Assembly: GCA_013619125.1 (NCBI GenBank)
Contig: JABXKS010000001.1
Span: 62,001 to 126,000 of the forward strand
Reading direction: 5' to 3'
Length of the DNA stretch: 64,000 nt
DNA from: Clostridiales bacterium
Lineage (GTDB): Bacteria; Bacillota; Clostridia; Tissierellales; GPF-1
The position numbers and the translations under genes are program-made. Of the stretch, positions 1 through 9,743 are shown in pieces (positions within the stretch are counted from its first letter, which is position 1; the number at the start of each line of letters is the position of its first letter). Under the pieces are notes generated by a model, which worked only from the letters and a program-made list of their open reading frames with translations, was not told the DNA's origin and did not search any database.

Positions 1-1508
1 GAACGTTAACGACACAAGCCAAAAACAAAAAATACAACCGAAAAATGGAATTGATGTTGAGAGAGCTGGAATTTACAGCAGCATTGGCAAAAAAATATCT
101 GAACAAGCCTTATCCGGAACAAGCACTTGAGGCAATCTGGAAGGAAGTCTTGTTGTATCAATTCCATGATATTCTGCCGGGTTCATCGATTAAGCGGGTA
201 TATGACGAAAGTCTTGAACGATATGAAAGCTTGCTTAATCAGACATTAGAATTATTGAAAGAAGCGCAACATGAAATTACTTGTGCGATGGAAGTTGGAG
301 GAGAGGCAGAGAAAGAAATTGCTTTTAATTCACTATCATGGGAACGAAATGAATGGGTCAAGAGGAGTGGCGAATGGGTGTTTGTCGAAGTCCCTGCTCT
401 GGGCGTTTCTGTTGTGAATCAGGGTAAAGCACCATGCATGGAGGGATTGTCGGCAACTGAAAATAGCATGGAAAATCAATTCCTTTCTATTCGATTTGAT
501 AAGGATGGATCGATTGAATCGATCTTTGATAAAATGGAAAAAAGAGAAGTTATGATGCCTGGCGCTTATGGAAATCGACTGATCATCTATCAAGATGGCG
601 ATGATGCGTGGGATTTCCCTATGGATTATCACGAAAGAAGTATTGGTGAGTTCGCATTGCAAGACCGTCAGATTGAATTGGACGGGCCGAGTGTTGTTTC
701 AAACTCGATCTACTGGTACGGGGAATCTGTATTGGAGCAGAAGATTGTGTTGAAGGAAAACAGCCGGCGAATCGATTTTCAGACAAAGGTGTCATGGCGG
801 GAGCGCAAGGTGATGTTGCGCACCGATTTTCCGTTGAATCTTTACGCGAAGGAAGCGGTTTGCGATATTCAGTTTGGTACAATTGATCGTGCATTGCATC
901 GAAACACTTCTTGGGAAATGGCGAAGTACGAAATTTGTGCCCATAAGTGGGTTGATCTTTCGCAACGCGATTATGGCGTAGCCTTGATCAATGACTGCAA
1001 GTATGGGTACTATGCGGAAGGGAATCAGGTTGGCTTGAATCTTCTTCGTGGAACTTCTGTTCCAGGAATAGAGGCTGATTTGGGGGATCATGAGTTCACG
1101 TATTCTTTGTATCCGCATGCAGGAGATCATGTCGCAGGAGAGGTTGCCCGTCAGGCGTATGAATTAAATATTCCATTAAGCTTGATTAAAAGGAAGAGGG
1201 CGGTTGCTTCAAAGACAATATTGCCGAGTCGTTACAGTATGATTGCTATTGATCAGAAGAATGTGATCGTTGAAACGATAAAAAAAGCGGAAGCAGATGA
1301 TGGAATCATTATTCGTATGTATGAGAACAGTGGCGCAAGCTGCAAGGTGAAGCTTCGTTTGAATTTTGAGTGTGGAGTCGTGAGAATGGTGGGTTTGATG
1401 GAAGATAATTTGGCTGAGTTGCATGTGAAAAATAATGAACTGCTATTGGCCTTTGAACCCTTTGAGATTGTTACGATAAAAGTTGATCCGATCCAGGATA
1501 AGAAATAG
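1..1508 (+). CDS. GH38 alpha-mannosidase, C-terminal part (5' end outside window)
   Basis: The reading frame is open to the left edge (first complete codon at position 3), so the gene starts before the window. The first residues, TLTTQAKNKKYNRKMELMLR, match the segment that follows the catalytic domain in GH38 enzymes (T-x-Q-x(2)-K-x(3)-NRK-x-E). The rest is the helical bundle and the C-terminal beta-sandwich domains. The catalytic nucleophile Asp would be upstream and cannot be checked. The enzyme should cleave terminal alpha-mannose from glycans, probably in the cytoplasm because the next genes encode intracellular glycosidases. It is followed 52 bases later by a GH31 gene in the same direction, so it belongs to a glycan operon. 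An N-terminal ATG at 45 exists but cuts into a conserved region and is not the start. Confidence 0.85.
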   Translation, partial: TLTTQAKNKKYNRKMELMLRELEFTAALAKKYLNKPYPEQALEAIWKEVLLYQFHDILPGSSIKRVYDESLERYESLLNQTLELLKEAQHEITCAMEVGGEAEKEIAFNSLSWERNEWVKRSGEWVFVEVPALGVSVVNQGKAPCMEGLSATENSMENQFLSIRFDKDGSIESIFDKMEKREVMMPGAYGNRLIIYQDGDDAWDFPMDYHERSIGEFALQDRQIELDGPSVVSNSIYWYGESVLEQKIVLKENSRRIDFQTKVSWRERKVMLRTDFPLNLYAKEAVCDIQFGTIDRALHRNTSWEMAKYEICAHKWVDLSQRDYGVALINDCKYGYYAEGNQVGLNLLRGTSVPGIEADLGDHEFTYSLYPHAGDHVAGEVARQAYELNIPLSLIKRKRAVASKTILPSRYSMIAIDQKNVIVETIKKAEADDGIIIRMYENSGASCKVKLRLNFECGVVRMVGLMEDNLAELHVKNNELLLAFEPFEIVTIKVDPIQDKK

Positions 1509-1560
1509 GACATAACAAGTGCTGGAAAAAGCATGAAGTTACAAAGATGGTGGAGGAGAA

Positions 1561-3930
1561 ATGAGCGGGTTAATCCAGAGGTTTTATAGGGAAGAGAATC
1601 GATTATTGATTAAATTCGAAACGGGTGTTGGAATAGTTGAGGTGATTGCTCCCTCAATTATTCGAATCGCTGTTCCGAAACAGCAAAGTGACGGCATATC
1701 TGCCGCAATTGAAAATCTTGAAAGGGTATCGTGCCCGTGGCGAGTTGAGCAGATTGATGGAAAGCTCCATATGGAAACAGAGGCGCTGAAGATTCAAATT
1801 TCTGATGATTTTAAAGTTGATATTTTCAATGCAAACAATGAATTGATCTGTGCAGATTATCGAGGGGAAAGAGAATCATTTTCCCGAAGAGGAGAGGGCG
1901 ATATAGCTGGAGCGGAAGGTCATCAGATCAACAAGATGATTGGATCGTTGCAGATTGAAGTGATCAAGCAGATGGACGGCGATGAGTTTTTCTATGGTTT
2001 TGGTGATAAAACGGGACATCTGAATAAAAAGGGTTATCACTATAAAACATGGAATACGGATGATCCGCGACCCCAGGTTGAAAGTTATGAAGCGTTGTAT
2101 AAAGCGGTGCCTTTCTTCATCACTTTAAAAAACAGGCATGCTTATGGAATTTTCTTCGATAACACTTTTGAGACTCATTTTGATATGGGAAAAGAAAATG
2201 AGAAGTACTATTATTTTGGCGCAGATCAGGGTGCGCTAAACTATTATTTCATCGATGGTCCAAGTGTACAGGCTGTAATGAGGCGATATACTTCGCTGAC
2301 GGGAACAACACCTTTGCCGCAAATGTGGACGCTGGGGTATCAGCAATGCCGATGGAGCTATACACCGGAAGAGCGGTTACTTGAAGTGGCTAAGACATTT
2401 CGGGAAAAAGAAATTCCTTGCGACGGGCTCTATCTGGATATTGATTATATGGATCAATACAAGGTTTTTACTTGGAATGAAGAGCGCTTTGCCGAGCCGA
2501 AAAGAACAACAGAGAAATTGGCTGCGGATGGATTCAAGCTAGTGACGATTATCGATCCTGGAGTGAAAAAGGAAAAAGGATATTCCATTTATGATCAGGG
2601 AATAAAAAATGGATATTTTGCCAAGGATAAAGACGGGATCCCCTATGTGAATACCGTATGGCCGGGTGAGTCTTTATTCCCGGATTTTGCGCAGACAAAG
2701 GTAAGATCTTGGTGGGCAGAAAACCAAAAAATCATGATGGATACTGGTGTTTCTGGGATCTGGAACGATATGAACGAACCATCGAGTTTTACCGGCCCGC
2801 TGCCCAATGATGTGCAATTTGATTTTGATGGAAAATCTGTTTCGCACCAGGAATTCCATAATCTGTATGGGCATTATATGTCAAAAGCTACCTACGAGGG
2901 AATCAAAAAACATATAGATAAACGACCGTTTGTGATCACGCGTGCATGCTACGCGGGTACGCAAAAATATTCGACCGTATGGACCGGAGACAATCAGAGT
3001 TTTTGGGAGAGTCTACGGGCCTCCTTACCAATGCAAATGAATCTGGGCTTAAGTGGCTTTTCTTTTTGTGGAACCGATGTGGGCGGATTTGGATTTGATT
3101 GCACGCCAGAGTTATTATCCAGATGGGTGCAGGTCGGGTGCTTTTCGCCATTATTCCGCAACCATTCTTCGATCCATACCCGCGACCAAGAGCCGTGGGC
3201 ATTTAATCGACAAACAGAAGACATCAATCGAAAGTATATTCAGCTGCGGTATCGCTTGATTCCATATTTCTATGATCAAATGTGGAAGGGTGAAAAGTCT
3301 GGTCTCCCTGTTATGGCACCACTTTTCCTCTATGCACAGAGTGACAAAAACACTTATGAATTGAATGATCATTTTATGTGCGGGGAGCAGATCTTGGTTT
3401 CGCCGGTTGTTCAACAGGGTCAACGGGCAAAAGCAGTCTATTTGCCGGAAGGAAAATGGTTTGACTATTGGACGAAGGAAGAAGTAGACGGTGGTAAATA
3501 TCTGGTTAAAGAAACACCGCTCGAGACATGCCCGATCTATGTGAAGGCAGGCAGCATGATCCCAAATTATCCGATTCAAAACTATATTGGCGAGAAGAAA
3601 ATTGATGTCTTGCGTTTGGATACCTATCCGGGCGATGGCATATACCTGCATTATCAGGATGATGGCGAAAGTTTCGATTATCAGAAAGGTTGCTACAATA
3701 CCTATGCGTTTAGCATGGAAAAAACAGATCAGTTAACGATTGAGGTTAAGCGAGTGGAGAGAGGCTATAAGGAATCATATCGCCAATTTGAATTTGTTAT
3801 CCATCAAACCAATGCTCAAGTAGTACGAGTGAATGAAGTTGAAATCCCATTTGAAAATCACGGAAATGAAGTGAGGATAAGCGTGAATGCAGAAGACGTG
3901 AAGATCCAGATCGTGGAGTTGGACCGATAA
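1561..3930 (+). CDS. GH31 family alpha-glucosidase (789 aa)
   Basis: Hydrolyses alpha-linked glucose or a related sugar from oligosaccharides. An N-terminal beta domain covers about residues 1-230. The TIM barrel contains LYLDIDYMDQY, the nucleophile motif WNDMNEPSSF with Asp at residue 403, and the acid/base motif VWTGDNQSFWESL with Asp at residue 477. C-terminal beta domains follow. Length is normal for bacterial GH31 enzymes, and no signal peptide is visible, which points to a cytoplasmic enzyme acting on imported oligosaccharides. The start ATG follows GGTGGAGGAGAA. The stop codon TAA overlaps the ATG of the next gene by one base (TAATG), indicating translational coupling with the GH65 phosphorylase. 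The exact linkage (alpha-1,2, 1,3, 1,4 or xylosidic) cannot be set from motifs alone. Confidence 0.92.
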   Translation: MSGLIQRFYREENRLLIKFETGVGIVEVIAPSIIRIAVPKQQSDGISAAIENLERVSCPWRVEQIDGKLHMETEALKIQISDDFKVDIFNANNELICADYRGERESFSRRGEGDIAGAEGHQINKMIGSLQIEVIKQMDGDEFFYGFGDKTGHLNKKGYHYKTWNTDDPRPQVESYEALYKAVPFFITLKNRHAYGIFFDNTFETHFDMGKENEKYYYFGADQGALNYYFIDGPSVQAVMRRYTSLTGTTPLPQMWTLGYQQCRWSYTPEERLLEVAKTFREKEIPCDGLYLDIDYMDQYKVFTWNEERFAEPKRTTEKLAADGFKLVTIIDPGVKKEKGYSIYDQGIKNGYFAKDKDGIPYVNTVWPGESLFPDFAQTKVRSWWAENQKIMMDTGVSGIWNDMNEPSSFTGPLPNDVQFDFDGKSVSHQEFHNLYGHYMSKATYEGIKKHIDKRPFVITRACYAGTQKYSTVWTGDNQSFWESLRASLPMQMNLGLSGFSFCGTDVGGFGFDCTPELLSRWVQVGCFSPLFRNHSSIHTRDQEPWAFNRQTEDINRKYIQLRYRLIPYFYDQMWKGEKSGLPVMAPLFLYAQSDKNTYELNDHFMCGEQILVSPVVQQGQRAKAVYLPEGKWFDYWTKEEVDGGKYLVKETPLETCPIYVKAGSMIPNYPIQNYIGEKKIDVLRLDTYPGDGIYLHYQDDGESFDYQKGCYNTYAFSMEKTDQLTIEVKRVERGYKESYRQFEFVIHQTNAQVVRVNEVEIPFENHGNEVRISVNAEDVKIQIVELDR

Positions 3931-6227
3931 TGGATCGACGAATAGAAAAATCACTATGGACCATACATCAAGAAGCCATTGGAAGCGAATCTGATGGCAA
4001 ATACGAAACCATTTTCACACTTGCCAACGGGTATCGAGGACTTCGAGGTATTCTTGAGTTTTCATCCTATCATCGGCGAGGAAATTTTCTTGCGGGCATT
4101 TTTAATCGAACCGATTCTGAAGTGCCGGAAATTGTAAATTGTCAGGATCCGTTGATCTTTCGACTGACTATTAATCAGCATAGGGTGGATTTAGAAACCT
4201 GTTCCTTTCGTAAATTTCAAAGATTTTTAGATATGGAGAAAGGGATTCTTTTCACCGAGTTTATCGTTAAAACTGGTGAGGGGAAAGAAACGAAAGTTGT
4301 AAGTGAACGGTTTGTCAGCCAGAATCAGGTGCATCGATGGGGTGTTAGATATCAGATTACACCTTTGAATCATACAAGTGAAGTGAGGATTGAAAGTGCT
4401 ATTGATGGTGGAGTAACGAACGAGGAATGGAGTGGCTCAGCTGTCAAACAGCATTTTCAAGTTGAGGGAAAGAAAGATCTTGAAATTGGGATTTTACTGA
4501 TGACAAAAACGAAAGAACATGGAATCGAGATTTTGGAAGGCACAGGAGTGCGAGTTCTAAAAGATGGTTCGAGAATGGATTTGAATCGTCAATGTGTTAT
4601 GCGAATTTCTTCAATTTCTGAAGAGTTCTCCTTTATTGCGTCCCAAAATGTGGAATACGTCATCGAAAAATATGGGGTGACATATTCCTCTCGGGATGTG
4701 AATGAAGAGGTGAAAGAAACCTTCAAAAAAGAATTTGAAACATACCTGAAGGAAGGTTTGAACTCGGAAATCCAACGACATGGAGAGCGGTGGAAAGAGA
4801 AATGGAAGTGTAATGATATACGAATAAATGGAGATGACGCCATGCAAATCGGAGTTCGATTTAATTTATTCCAATTGGCTTCATCGGCATATGCAGGAGA
4901 TCCGCGGGTGAGCATTGCAGCAAAAGCCCTCCACGGAGAAGGATACAAGGGCCACGTGTTTTGGGATACTGAAATTTTCATGTTGCCCTTCTTTATATAT
5001 ACCAATTCAGAAGTGGCAAGGTCGCTGTTGATGTATCGGTATCATACTTTGCCTGGCGCCAGAATCAACGCAAAAGAGAATGGCTATAGGGGTGCTCAAT
5101 TCGCATGGGAGTCAGCAGACAATGGGCGTGAGGCGACACCTCGTTGGTTAACCAACGATCAAGGAGAGCCATTTCGGTTGTGGATTGCTGATGAGGAAAT
5201 CCATATCAACGCAGATATTGTATATGGGATATTCGCATACTATCAGGTAACGCGGGATCAATCATTTTTAAAGAATTTTGGAGCAGAAATAATTTACGAA
5301 GTGGCACGATTTTGGGCAAGTCGGTTCGAATATGATGGAGAAAATGAGCGCTATGAATTGCATAAAGTAATTGGACCGGATGAGTTTCATGAGCATGTCA
5401 GCAACAATGCATATACCAATCATATGGCGAAATGGAGTTTGAAAAAGGCCGTTGATCTATACAAGGAAATTCATCAGGAGGATCCGGCGGCATTCAAGGT
5501 GCTCCAAGATAAAATCGGGATCTGTATGGATGAAATTGTGGAATGGGAAAGAATCGAACAGAAAGTGTATCTTTCATCGTTGAAAGCCGGAGGACTCATA
5601 GAGCAGTTCGACGGTTATTTTGATCTTTTGGAAGTTGAAATTCAATCATTTGATCAGCATGGCATGCCAATACTTCCTCAACTTGAGGTGCGAGAGCTTT
5701 CTGAAACGCAATTGATCAAGCAAGCTGATGTTGTGATGCTGACCTTGTTGTTGAGGTCTGACTTTAATGAGCAAATTCAGAGAGCAAATTACGATTATTA
5801 CAAGAAACGAGTTTTGCACAAGTCATCATTAAGCCCATCAATCTATGCGATTATGGGGAATTTGGTGGGTGATACGACGAATGCATATGAGTATTTTTCA
5901 AGATCGGTTATGACGGATCTCGATAACAATCAAGGCAATACCGTAGAGGGCTTGCATGCCGCTGCAACAGGCGGCGTTTGGCAAAGCATTGTGGTTGGAT
6001 TTGCAGGCATGCATGTGGATGAAGAGGATCGTTTTTGTTTTCGGCCGTGGATTCCAGAGAAGTGGGACGACTATTCTTTTGCTCTGACAGTTCAAGGAAT
6101 GGTGTTGAAGGTTATGATTTCACGGAATCGAATTGTTTTTAAGAGCGATGGTGAGTTGACCGTATTGGTAAATAGTGATCCGATTAGGCTTCAGAAAAAT
6201 CAAAGGGTGATTCGCAAATTGAAATGA
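3930..6227 (+). CDS. GH65 family glycoside phosphorylase or hydrolase (765 aa)
   Basis: GH65 phosphorylases split alpha-glucosides such as maltose, kojibiose, nigerose or trehalose with phosphate, inverting to beta-glucose 1-phosphate. Visible signatures are GYKGHVFWDTEIFMLPFF, RGAQFAWESADNGREA, the catalytic region GPDEFHEHVSNNAYTN (Glu at residue 485, close to the E487 known from maltose phosphorylase), KQADVVML, and GNTVEGLHAAATGGVWQ. Domain order is an N-terminal beta-sandwich, the (alpha/alpha)6 barrel, and a C-terminal beta sheet. The start ATG overlaps the GH31 stop by one base. No beta-phosphoglucomutase gene is adjacent within the window, although one could lie upstream. The substrate is unknown; pairing with GH38 and GH31 suggests a mixed glucose/mannose glycan. 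Confidence 0.88.
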   Translation: MDRRIEKSLWTIHQEAIGSESDGKYETIFTLANGYRGLRGILEFSSYHRRGNFLAGIFNRTDSEVPEIVNCQDPLIFRLTINQHRVDLETCSFRKFQRFLDMEKGILFTEFIVKTGEGKETKVVSERFVSQNQVHRWGVRYQITPLNHTSEVRIESAIDGGVTNEEWSGSAVKQHFQVEGKKDLEIGILLMTKTKEHGIEILEGTGVRVLKDGSRMDLNRQCVMRISSISEEFSFIASQNVEYVIEKYGVTYSSRDVNEEVKETFKKEFETYLKEGLNSEIQRHGERWKEKWKCNDIRINGDDAMQIGVRFNLFQLASSAYAGDPRVSIAAKALHGEGYKGHVFWDTEIFMLPFFIYTNSEVARSLLMYRYHTLPGARINAKENGYRGAQFAWESADNGREATPRWLTNDQGEPFRLWIADEEIHINADIVYGIFAYYQVTRDQSFLKNFGAEIIYEVARFWASRFEYDGENERYELHKVIGPDEFHEHVSNNAYTNHMAKWSLKKAVDLYKEIHQEDPAAFKVLQDKIGICMDEIVEWERIEQKVYLSSLKAGGLIEQFDGYFDLLEVEIQSFDQHGMPILPQLEVRELSETQLIKQADVVMLTLLLRSDFNEQIQRANYDYYKKRVLHKSSLSPSIYAIMGNLVGDTTNAYEYFSRSVMTDLDNNQGNTVEGLHAAATGGVWQSIVVGFAGMHVDEEDRFCFRPWIPEKWDDYSFALTVQGMVLKVMISRNRIVFKSDGELTVLVNSDPIRLQKNQRVIRKLK

Positions 6228-6396
6228 AACAATAAAAGTGATTCAAACCTTCTCGCAGATACCTGGCATGACTTGTGGTTCTATTTTAATCCTATTTATG
6301 TGTATAGTAACGAGCAATTTAGAAAGTATAGGGATGACCGAATCGTATGATGAAGAGCGTTATGAGTAAGGAAAAAGTGAGTAGGAGGAGTGTAGG

Positions 6397-7281
6397 ATGA
6401 TTCTTGGTGGAATAGAAGCGGGTGGGACAAAATTTGTCTGTGTGGTGGGAACGGGGAAAGGCGAGATTTTGAAACGAAAGGTAATTCCAACAACGAATCC
6501 GGAAGAAACGTTGAATGCGGTGATCACTTTCTATCGGGATCAATTCATAGAAGGATTGGGGATTGCAAGCTTTGGCCCGGTTGCGGTGAACCCTGATCAT
6601 CCGAGGTATGGATCGATCCTTGCGACGCCGAAGGCGGGATGGGCAAACACACCAATTCTGCAAATTCTGAAGGATGCGTTGGGCTGTCCTGTCGCTATTG
6701 ACACGGATGTGAATGTGGCGGCTTTGGCGGAAGCAGAAAAAGGTAAGGCTTGGGATGTGAAGACCTGTCTGTATTTGACAATTGGAACGGGAGTCGGAGG
6801 CGGATACTATGATGGGGAATTATTGCATGGCAGATTGCATCCCGAGATGGGACATATTTTGTTGCCGACTGGCAAAGATGATTTTAAAGGGATCTGTCCG
6901 TTCCATGGCAATTGTCTGGAAGGTTTGATTTCGGGTCCTGCTATTGAAGCACGGGCTGGGAAAAAGGCACAGCTTCTGGAAGAGGACAGTCCGATTTGGG
7001 ATGAAGTCGCCGAGACGATTGCACAAGGTTTGGTGAATTTTCAGATGGTGTTATCGCCGGAACGCATCATCTTGGGCGGTGGTGTGATGCATCAAAAACA
7101 TTTATTTCCGAGAATTCACAAAGCATTTTATCGATTGATCAATGGATACCTGCCCTTTACGGAAGAGGAAGTGGAGTGTCATATTGTATCTCCAGGATTG
7201 GGCGATGATACGGGTAGTGTTGGAGCATTGATGTTGGCTTTAAAAGGGTTGAAACAAGGGCAAAGTGCGTTTGAAGGGTGA
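6397..7281 (+). CDS. ROK family fructokinase or related sugar kinase (294 aa)
   Basis: ATP-dependent phosphorylation of a free hexose. The N-terminal phosphate-binding motif GGIEAGGTKF, the ATP motif IGTGVGGGYY and the ROK zinc-site segment HPEMGHI with downstream CPFHGNCLEG (His and three Cys) are all present. The pattern MILGGIEAGGTKFVC is typical of the fructokinase branch (ScrK, GmuE) of the ROK kinases, which also includes mannose-active members. It is preceded by AGGAGGAG. It lies 170 bases after the GH65 gene and probably phosphorylates the monosaccharide (mannose, fructose or glucose) freed by the upstream glycosidases. A strong terminator follows. Confidence 0.87.
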   Translation: MILGGIEAGGTKFVCVVGTGKGEILKRKVIPTTNPEETLNAVITFYRDQFIEGLGIASFGPVAVNPDHPRYGSILATPKAGWANTPILQILKDALGCPVAIDTDVNVAALAEAEKGKAWDVKTCLYLTIGTGVGGGYYDGELLHGRLHPEMGHILLPTGKDDFKGICPFHGNCLEGLISGPAIEARAGKKAQLLEEDSPIWDEVAETIAQGLVNFQMVLSPERIILGGGVMHQKHLFPRIHKAFYRLINGYLPFTEEEVECHIVSPGLGDDTGSVGALMLALKGLKQGQSAFEG

Positions 7282-7330
7282 ATGAAACGACTTCCCAAAA
7301 TTGAAAAGTTTTGCTTGTGCGTTTTTAATT

Positions 7331-7362
7331 CGGCATCTCAATTGCGAGGTGTCGTTTTTTTT
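7331..7362 (+). terminator. Rho-independent terminator after the ROK kinase
   Basis: Stem CGGCATCTC / GAGGTGTCG (7331-7339 with 7346-7354, including two G-T pairs) is followed by eight T. It ends the glycan operon. Confidence 0.85.
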
Positions 7363-7400
7363 ATGAAAATCGGGTAAAATAAAAGAAAGGAGGCGAAGCC

Positions 7401-8201
7401 ATGCACTGCACAATTGGAGTTTGCCAGATGACGGTGGTCGATTCGGCCGAAGAAAACCTGAAGAAAGCGGAAACGATGATCGGAGAAGCCGCACAAAAAG
7501 GAGCGGATCTGGTTGTCTTGCCGGAGATGTTTATTTGTCCCTATGAGCATACAGCGTTTCGCCGAGAGGCTCAGCCTGAAGGCGGCGAAGTGTATCAAAC
7601 CCTTTCGAGAATAGCAAAGGAATGGAATATCTATTTGGTCGCTGGTTCAGTGCCGGAATTGGATGGGGAAGCAATCTACAATACCTCCTATGTCTTTGAT
7701 CCCCATGGACACTTGATTGGTAAGCATCGAAAGATTCATCTTTTTGATATTGATGTGCCGGGGAAGATTCAATTTTTCGAGTCGGATACCTTAACAGCAG
7801 GGGACCAGATGACGGTTGTCGATACGGTATTTGGGAAAATTGGTGTCGCGATTTGTTTTGATATTCGATTTTCCGAGTTGTTTCGGGAAATGGCTGTTGC
7901 AGGGGCGCATGTGGTTGTGGTTCCGGCGGCATTCAATGAAACCACGGGACCAGTCCATTGGGAACTGACCTTTCGAATGCGAGCGGTGGATCAGCAATTC
8001 TTTATGGTTGGTTGTGCACCAGCATTAAACAGCGATGCGGATTATCATTCCTGGGGGCATTCACTCGTTGTAAATCCTTGGGGCGAAGTGCTGAGCGGTT
8101 TGAAGCGGGAAGAAGGAATTATTCTGCAAACCGTGGACTTGCGGGAAGTTGGCGAGATCCGCGGGCGGTTGCCGATTATGAAGGAATACCTTCACCACTA
8201 A
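7401..8201 (+). CDS. Carbon-nitrogen hydrolase (nitrilase superfamily, Nit2/omega-amidase-like), 266 aa
   Basis: Cleaves C-N bonds of amides. The Glu-Lys-Cys triad is complete: E42 in LPEMF, K111 in GKHRKIHLFD and C152 in GVAICFDIRF. Length and the LFDIDVPGKI segment resemble Nit2 omega-amidases, which deaminate 2-oxoglutaramate or 2-oxosuccinamate, but other small amides are possible. The start ATG follows AAAGGAGGCGAAGCC. The gene sits alone between two terminators. It has no membrane or signal segment, so it is cytoplasmic. Confidence 0.88.
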   Translation: MHCTIGVCQMTVVDSAEENLKKAETMIGEAAQKGADLVVLPEMFICPYEHTAFRREAQPEGGEVYQTLSRIAKEWNIYLVAGSVPELDGEAIYNTSYVFDPHGHLIGKHRKIHLFDIDVPGKIQFFESDTLTAGDQMTVVDTVFGKIGVAICFDIRFSELFREMAVAGAHVVVVPAAFNETTGPVHWELTFRMRAVDQQFFMVGCAPALNSDADYHSWGHSLVVNPWGEVLSGLKREEGIILQTVDLREVGEIRGRLPIMKEYLHH

Positions 8202-8226
8202 ATCTTGTGGTGTGGGTATTTTTTTT
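8185..8226 (+). terminator. Rho-independent terminator overlapping the nitrilase stop codon
   Basis: AATACC-TT-CACCAC pairs with GTGGTG-TG-GGTATT, and a run of T follows. The TAA stop of the nitrilase gene is in the loop, so the terminator overlaps the coding end. Confidence 0.8.
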
Positions 8227-8302
8227 GAGTAAATAGGGTATAAAAGGAGTATAATTAAAGCAAGAAGTATTCTGAAAATTCAGACAGAGAGGAAGGCATA
8301 TC

Positions 8303-9673
8303 ATGAAGAAAACCTTTGTTTTGGACACCAATGTTTTGTTGCAATCTCCGTACGCCATGTTTTCATTTGAGGACAATGAAGTTGTTTTGCCTGAAGTAGT
8401 TTTGGAAGAGTTAGACCGATTTAAAAAGGATAATTCGGAATTAGGCGCCAATGCCCGGCAAGTCGCTCGACTCTTGGATCGCATGAGAGAGCAGGGTGAT
8501 TTAACACAGGGGTTAGAATTGGAAAATGGTGGAACTCTTCGTGTGGAAATGAATCATCGGGATGTCGTGCTACCAGAAACCTGGGAAGATAAGAAAAATG
8601 ACAATCGAATTTTGCGGGTTTGCAAGGGATTGCAAGATGATGGAAAACAAGTTTTCCTGATCACGAAAGATATTTTTGAACGGATTAAAGCCGATGTGAT
8701 CGGGATTACGGCACAGGATTTCTTCAATGAACAGGTGCCAACCTATGATGAACAATATAAAGGGGTTTCTGATCTCTGGACGACCGGAGACGGGATGAAT
8801 CGCTTTTATCAGGAGAAAGGGCTGCCGGTTTCGGAGGTGTTTTATGCGGAAAATGTGCATCAAAAGCCAAACCTAGTACAAAATGAATTCTTGATTCTTC
8901 ATTCCAGCGATGACCCTCAGCAAACGGCCTTGGGCCGTTATAACGGAAAATCGATTGTTGCTTTGCGATTTGACGAGGAGAGACCCTTTGGCGTGAAGCC
9001 TCGCAATGTCCGGCAGAAATTTTTCCAGGAAGCCTTGATGATGGATGCATGGTCGGCGCCATTGGTGATTGTGAAGGGACCGGCTGGAACCGCGAAGACC
9101 TTTTATTCCCTGGCGGTTGGGCTACATAAGATGTTTCAGGTCGAGGATCAGGGCTATCGAAAGATTTTGGTCTGTCGGCCCAATGTCAAATTGGATGAAG
9201 ATATTGGTTTCTTGCCTGGCACAGAAGAAGAAAAAATCGCTCCATTCTTGCGGCCGGTGATTGATAACCTTGAGATCTTAGTGGACAGCAACGAGGCGGA
9301 ACGTTATCAAAGCGAGATGGATTTAAAGGATAAGATTGATGAGCTTTTTGATCGGAAGATTATCACGACAGAAGCGATCGCCTTTATTCGCGGACGATCC
9401 ATCGCGAAGCAATGGGTCATTATCGATGAGGCGCAGAACTTGACGCCACGCCAGGTGAAGGGGATTGTTACCCGTGCCGGGGCAGGCACCAAGATTATTC
9501 TGGTTGGAGACCCGGAACAGATTGATCATCCATTCTTAGATGAGCGAACCAATGGACTTTGCTATGCAGCCGAGCGCATGAAGGGAAGCCCGCTATGTTA
9601 TCAGTTAACCTTGTCGGAGGAGGATTGTGAGCGGTCTCCGTTGGCATCGGAGAGTTCGGTACGAATGAGATAA
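8303..9673 (+). CDS. PIN domain - PhoH family ATPase (PhoH2/YlaK type), 456 aa
   Basis: Fusion of an N-terminal PIN-like nuclease domain (about residues 1-140, with FVLDTNVLL and the acidic residues EEL and DNRI) to a C-terminal PhoH ATPase domain (about 240-456). The latter shows Walker A VKGPAGTAKTF and Walker B VIIDEAQNL. PhoH2 proteins are reported to be RNA helicases with RNase activity. It is expected to act on RNA in the cytoplasm. RBS AGAGAGGAAGG precedes the ATG. The gene is monocistronic, with terminators on both sides. Confidence 0.9.
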   Translation: MKKTFVLDTNVLLQSPYAMFSFEDNEVVLPEVVLEELDRFKKDNSELGANARQVARLLDRMREQGDLTQGLELENGGTLRVEMNHRDVVLPETWEDKKNDNRILRVCKGLQDDGKQVFLITKDIFERIKADVIGITAQDFFNEQVPTYDEQYKGVSDLWTTGDGMNRFYQEKGLPVSEVFYAENVHQKPNLVQNEFLILHSSDDPQQTALGRYNGKSIVALRFDEERPFGVKPRNVRQKFFQEALMMDAWSAPLVIVKGPAGTAKTFYSLAVGLHKMFQVEDQGYRKILVCRPNVKLDEDIGFLPGTEEEKIAPFLRPVIDNLEILVDSNEAERYQSEMDLKDKIDELFDRKIITTEAIAFIRGRSIAKQWVIIDEAQNLTPRQVKGIVTRAGAGTKIILVGDPEQIDHPFLDERTNGLCYAAERMKGSPLCYQLTLSEEDCERSPLASESSVRMR

Positions 9674-9690
9674 ATACGAGGTTGAATTGG

Positions 9691-9730
9691 AGCCGGAAAG
9701 TTTACTTTGTGTAAGCTTTCTGGCTGTTTT
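9691..9730 (+). terminator. Terminator after the PIN-PhoH gene
   Basis: An interrupted stem, AGCC-GAAAG-TTAC with GTAA-CTTTC-GGCT, is followed by GTTTT. It sits only 14 bases before the MarR operator and insulates the next unit. Confidence 0.7.
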
Positions 9731-9743
9731 ATGCAAAAAAGTC

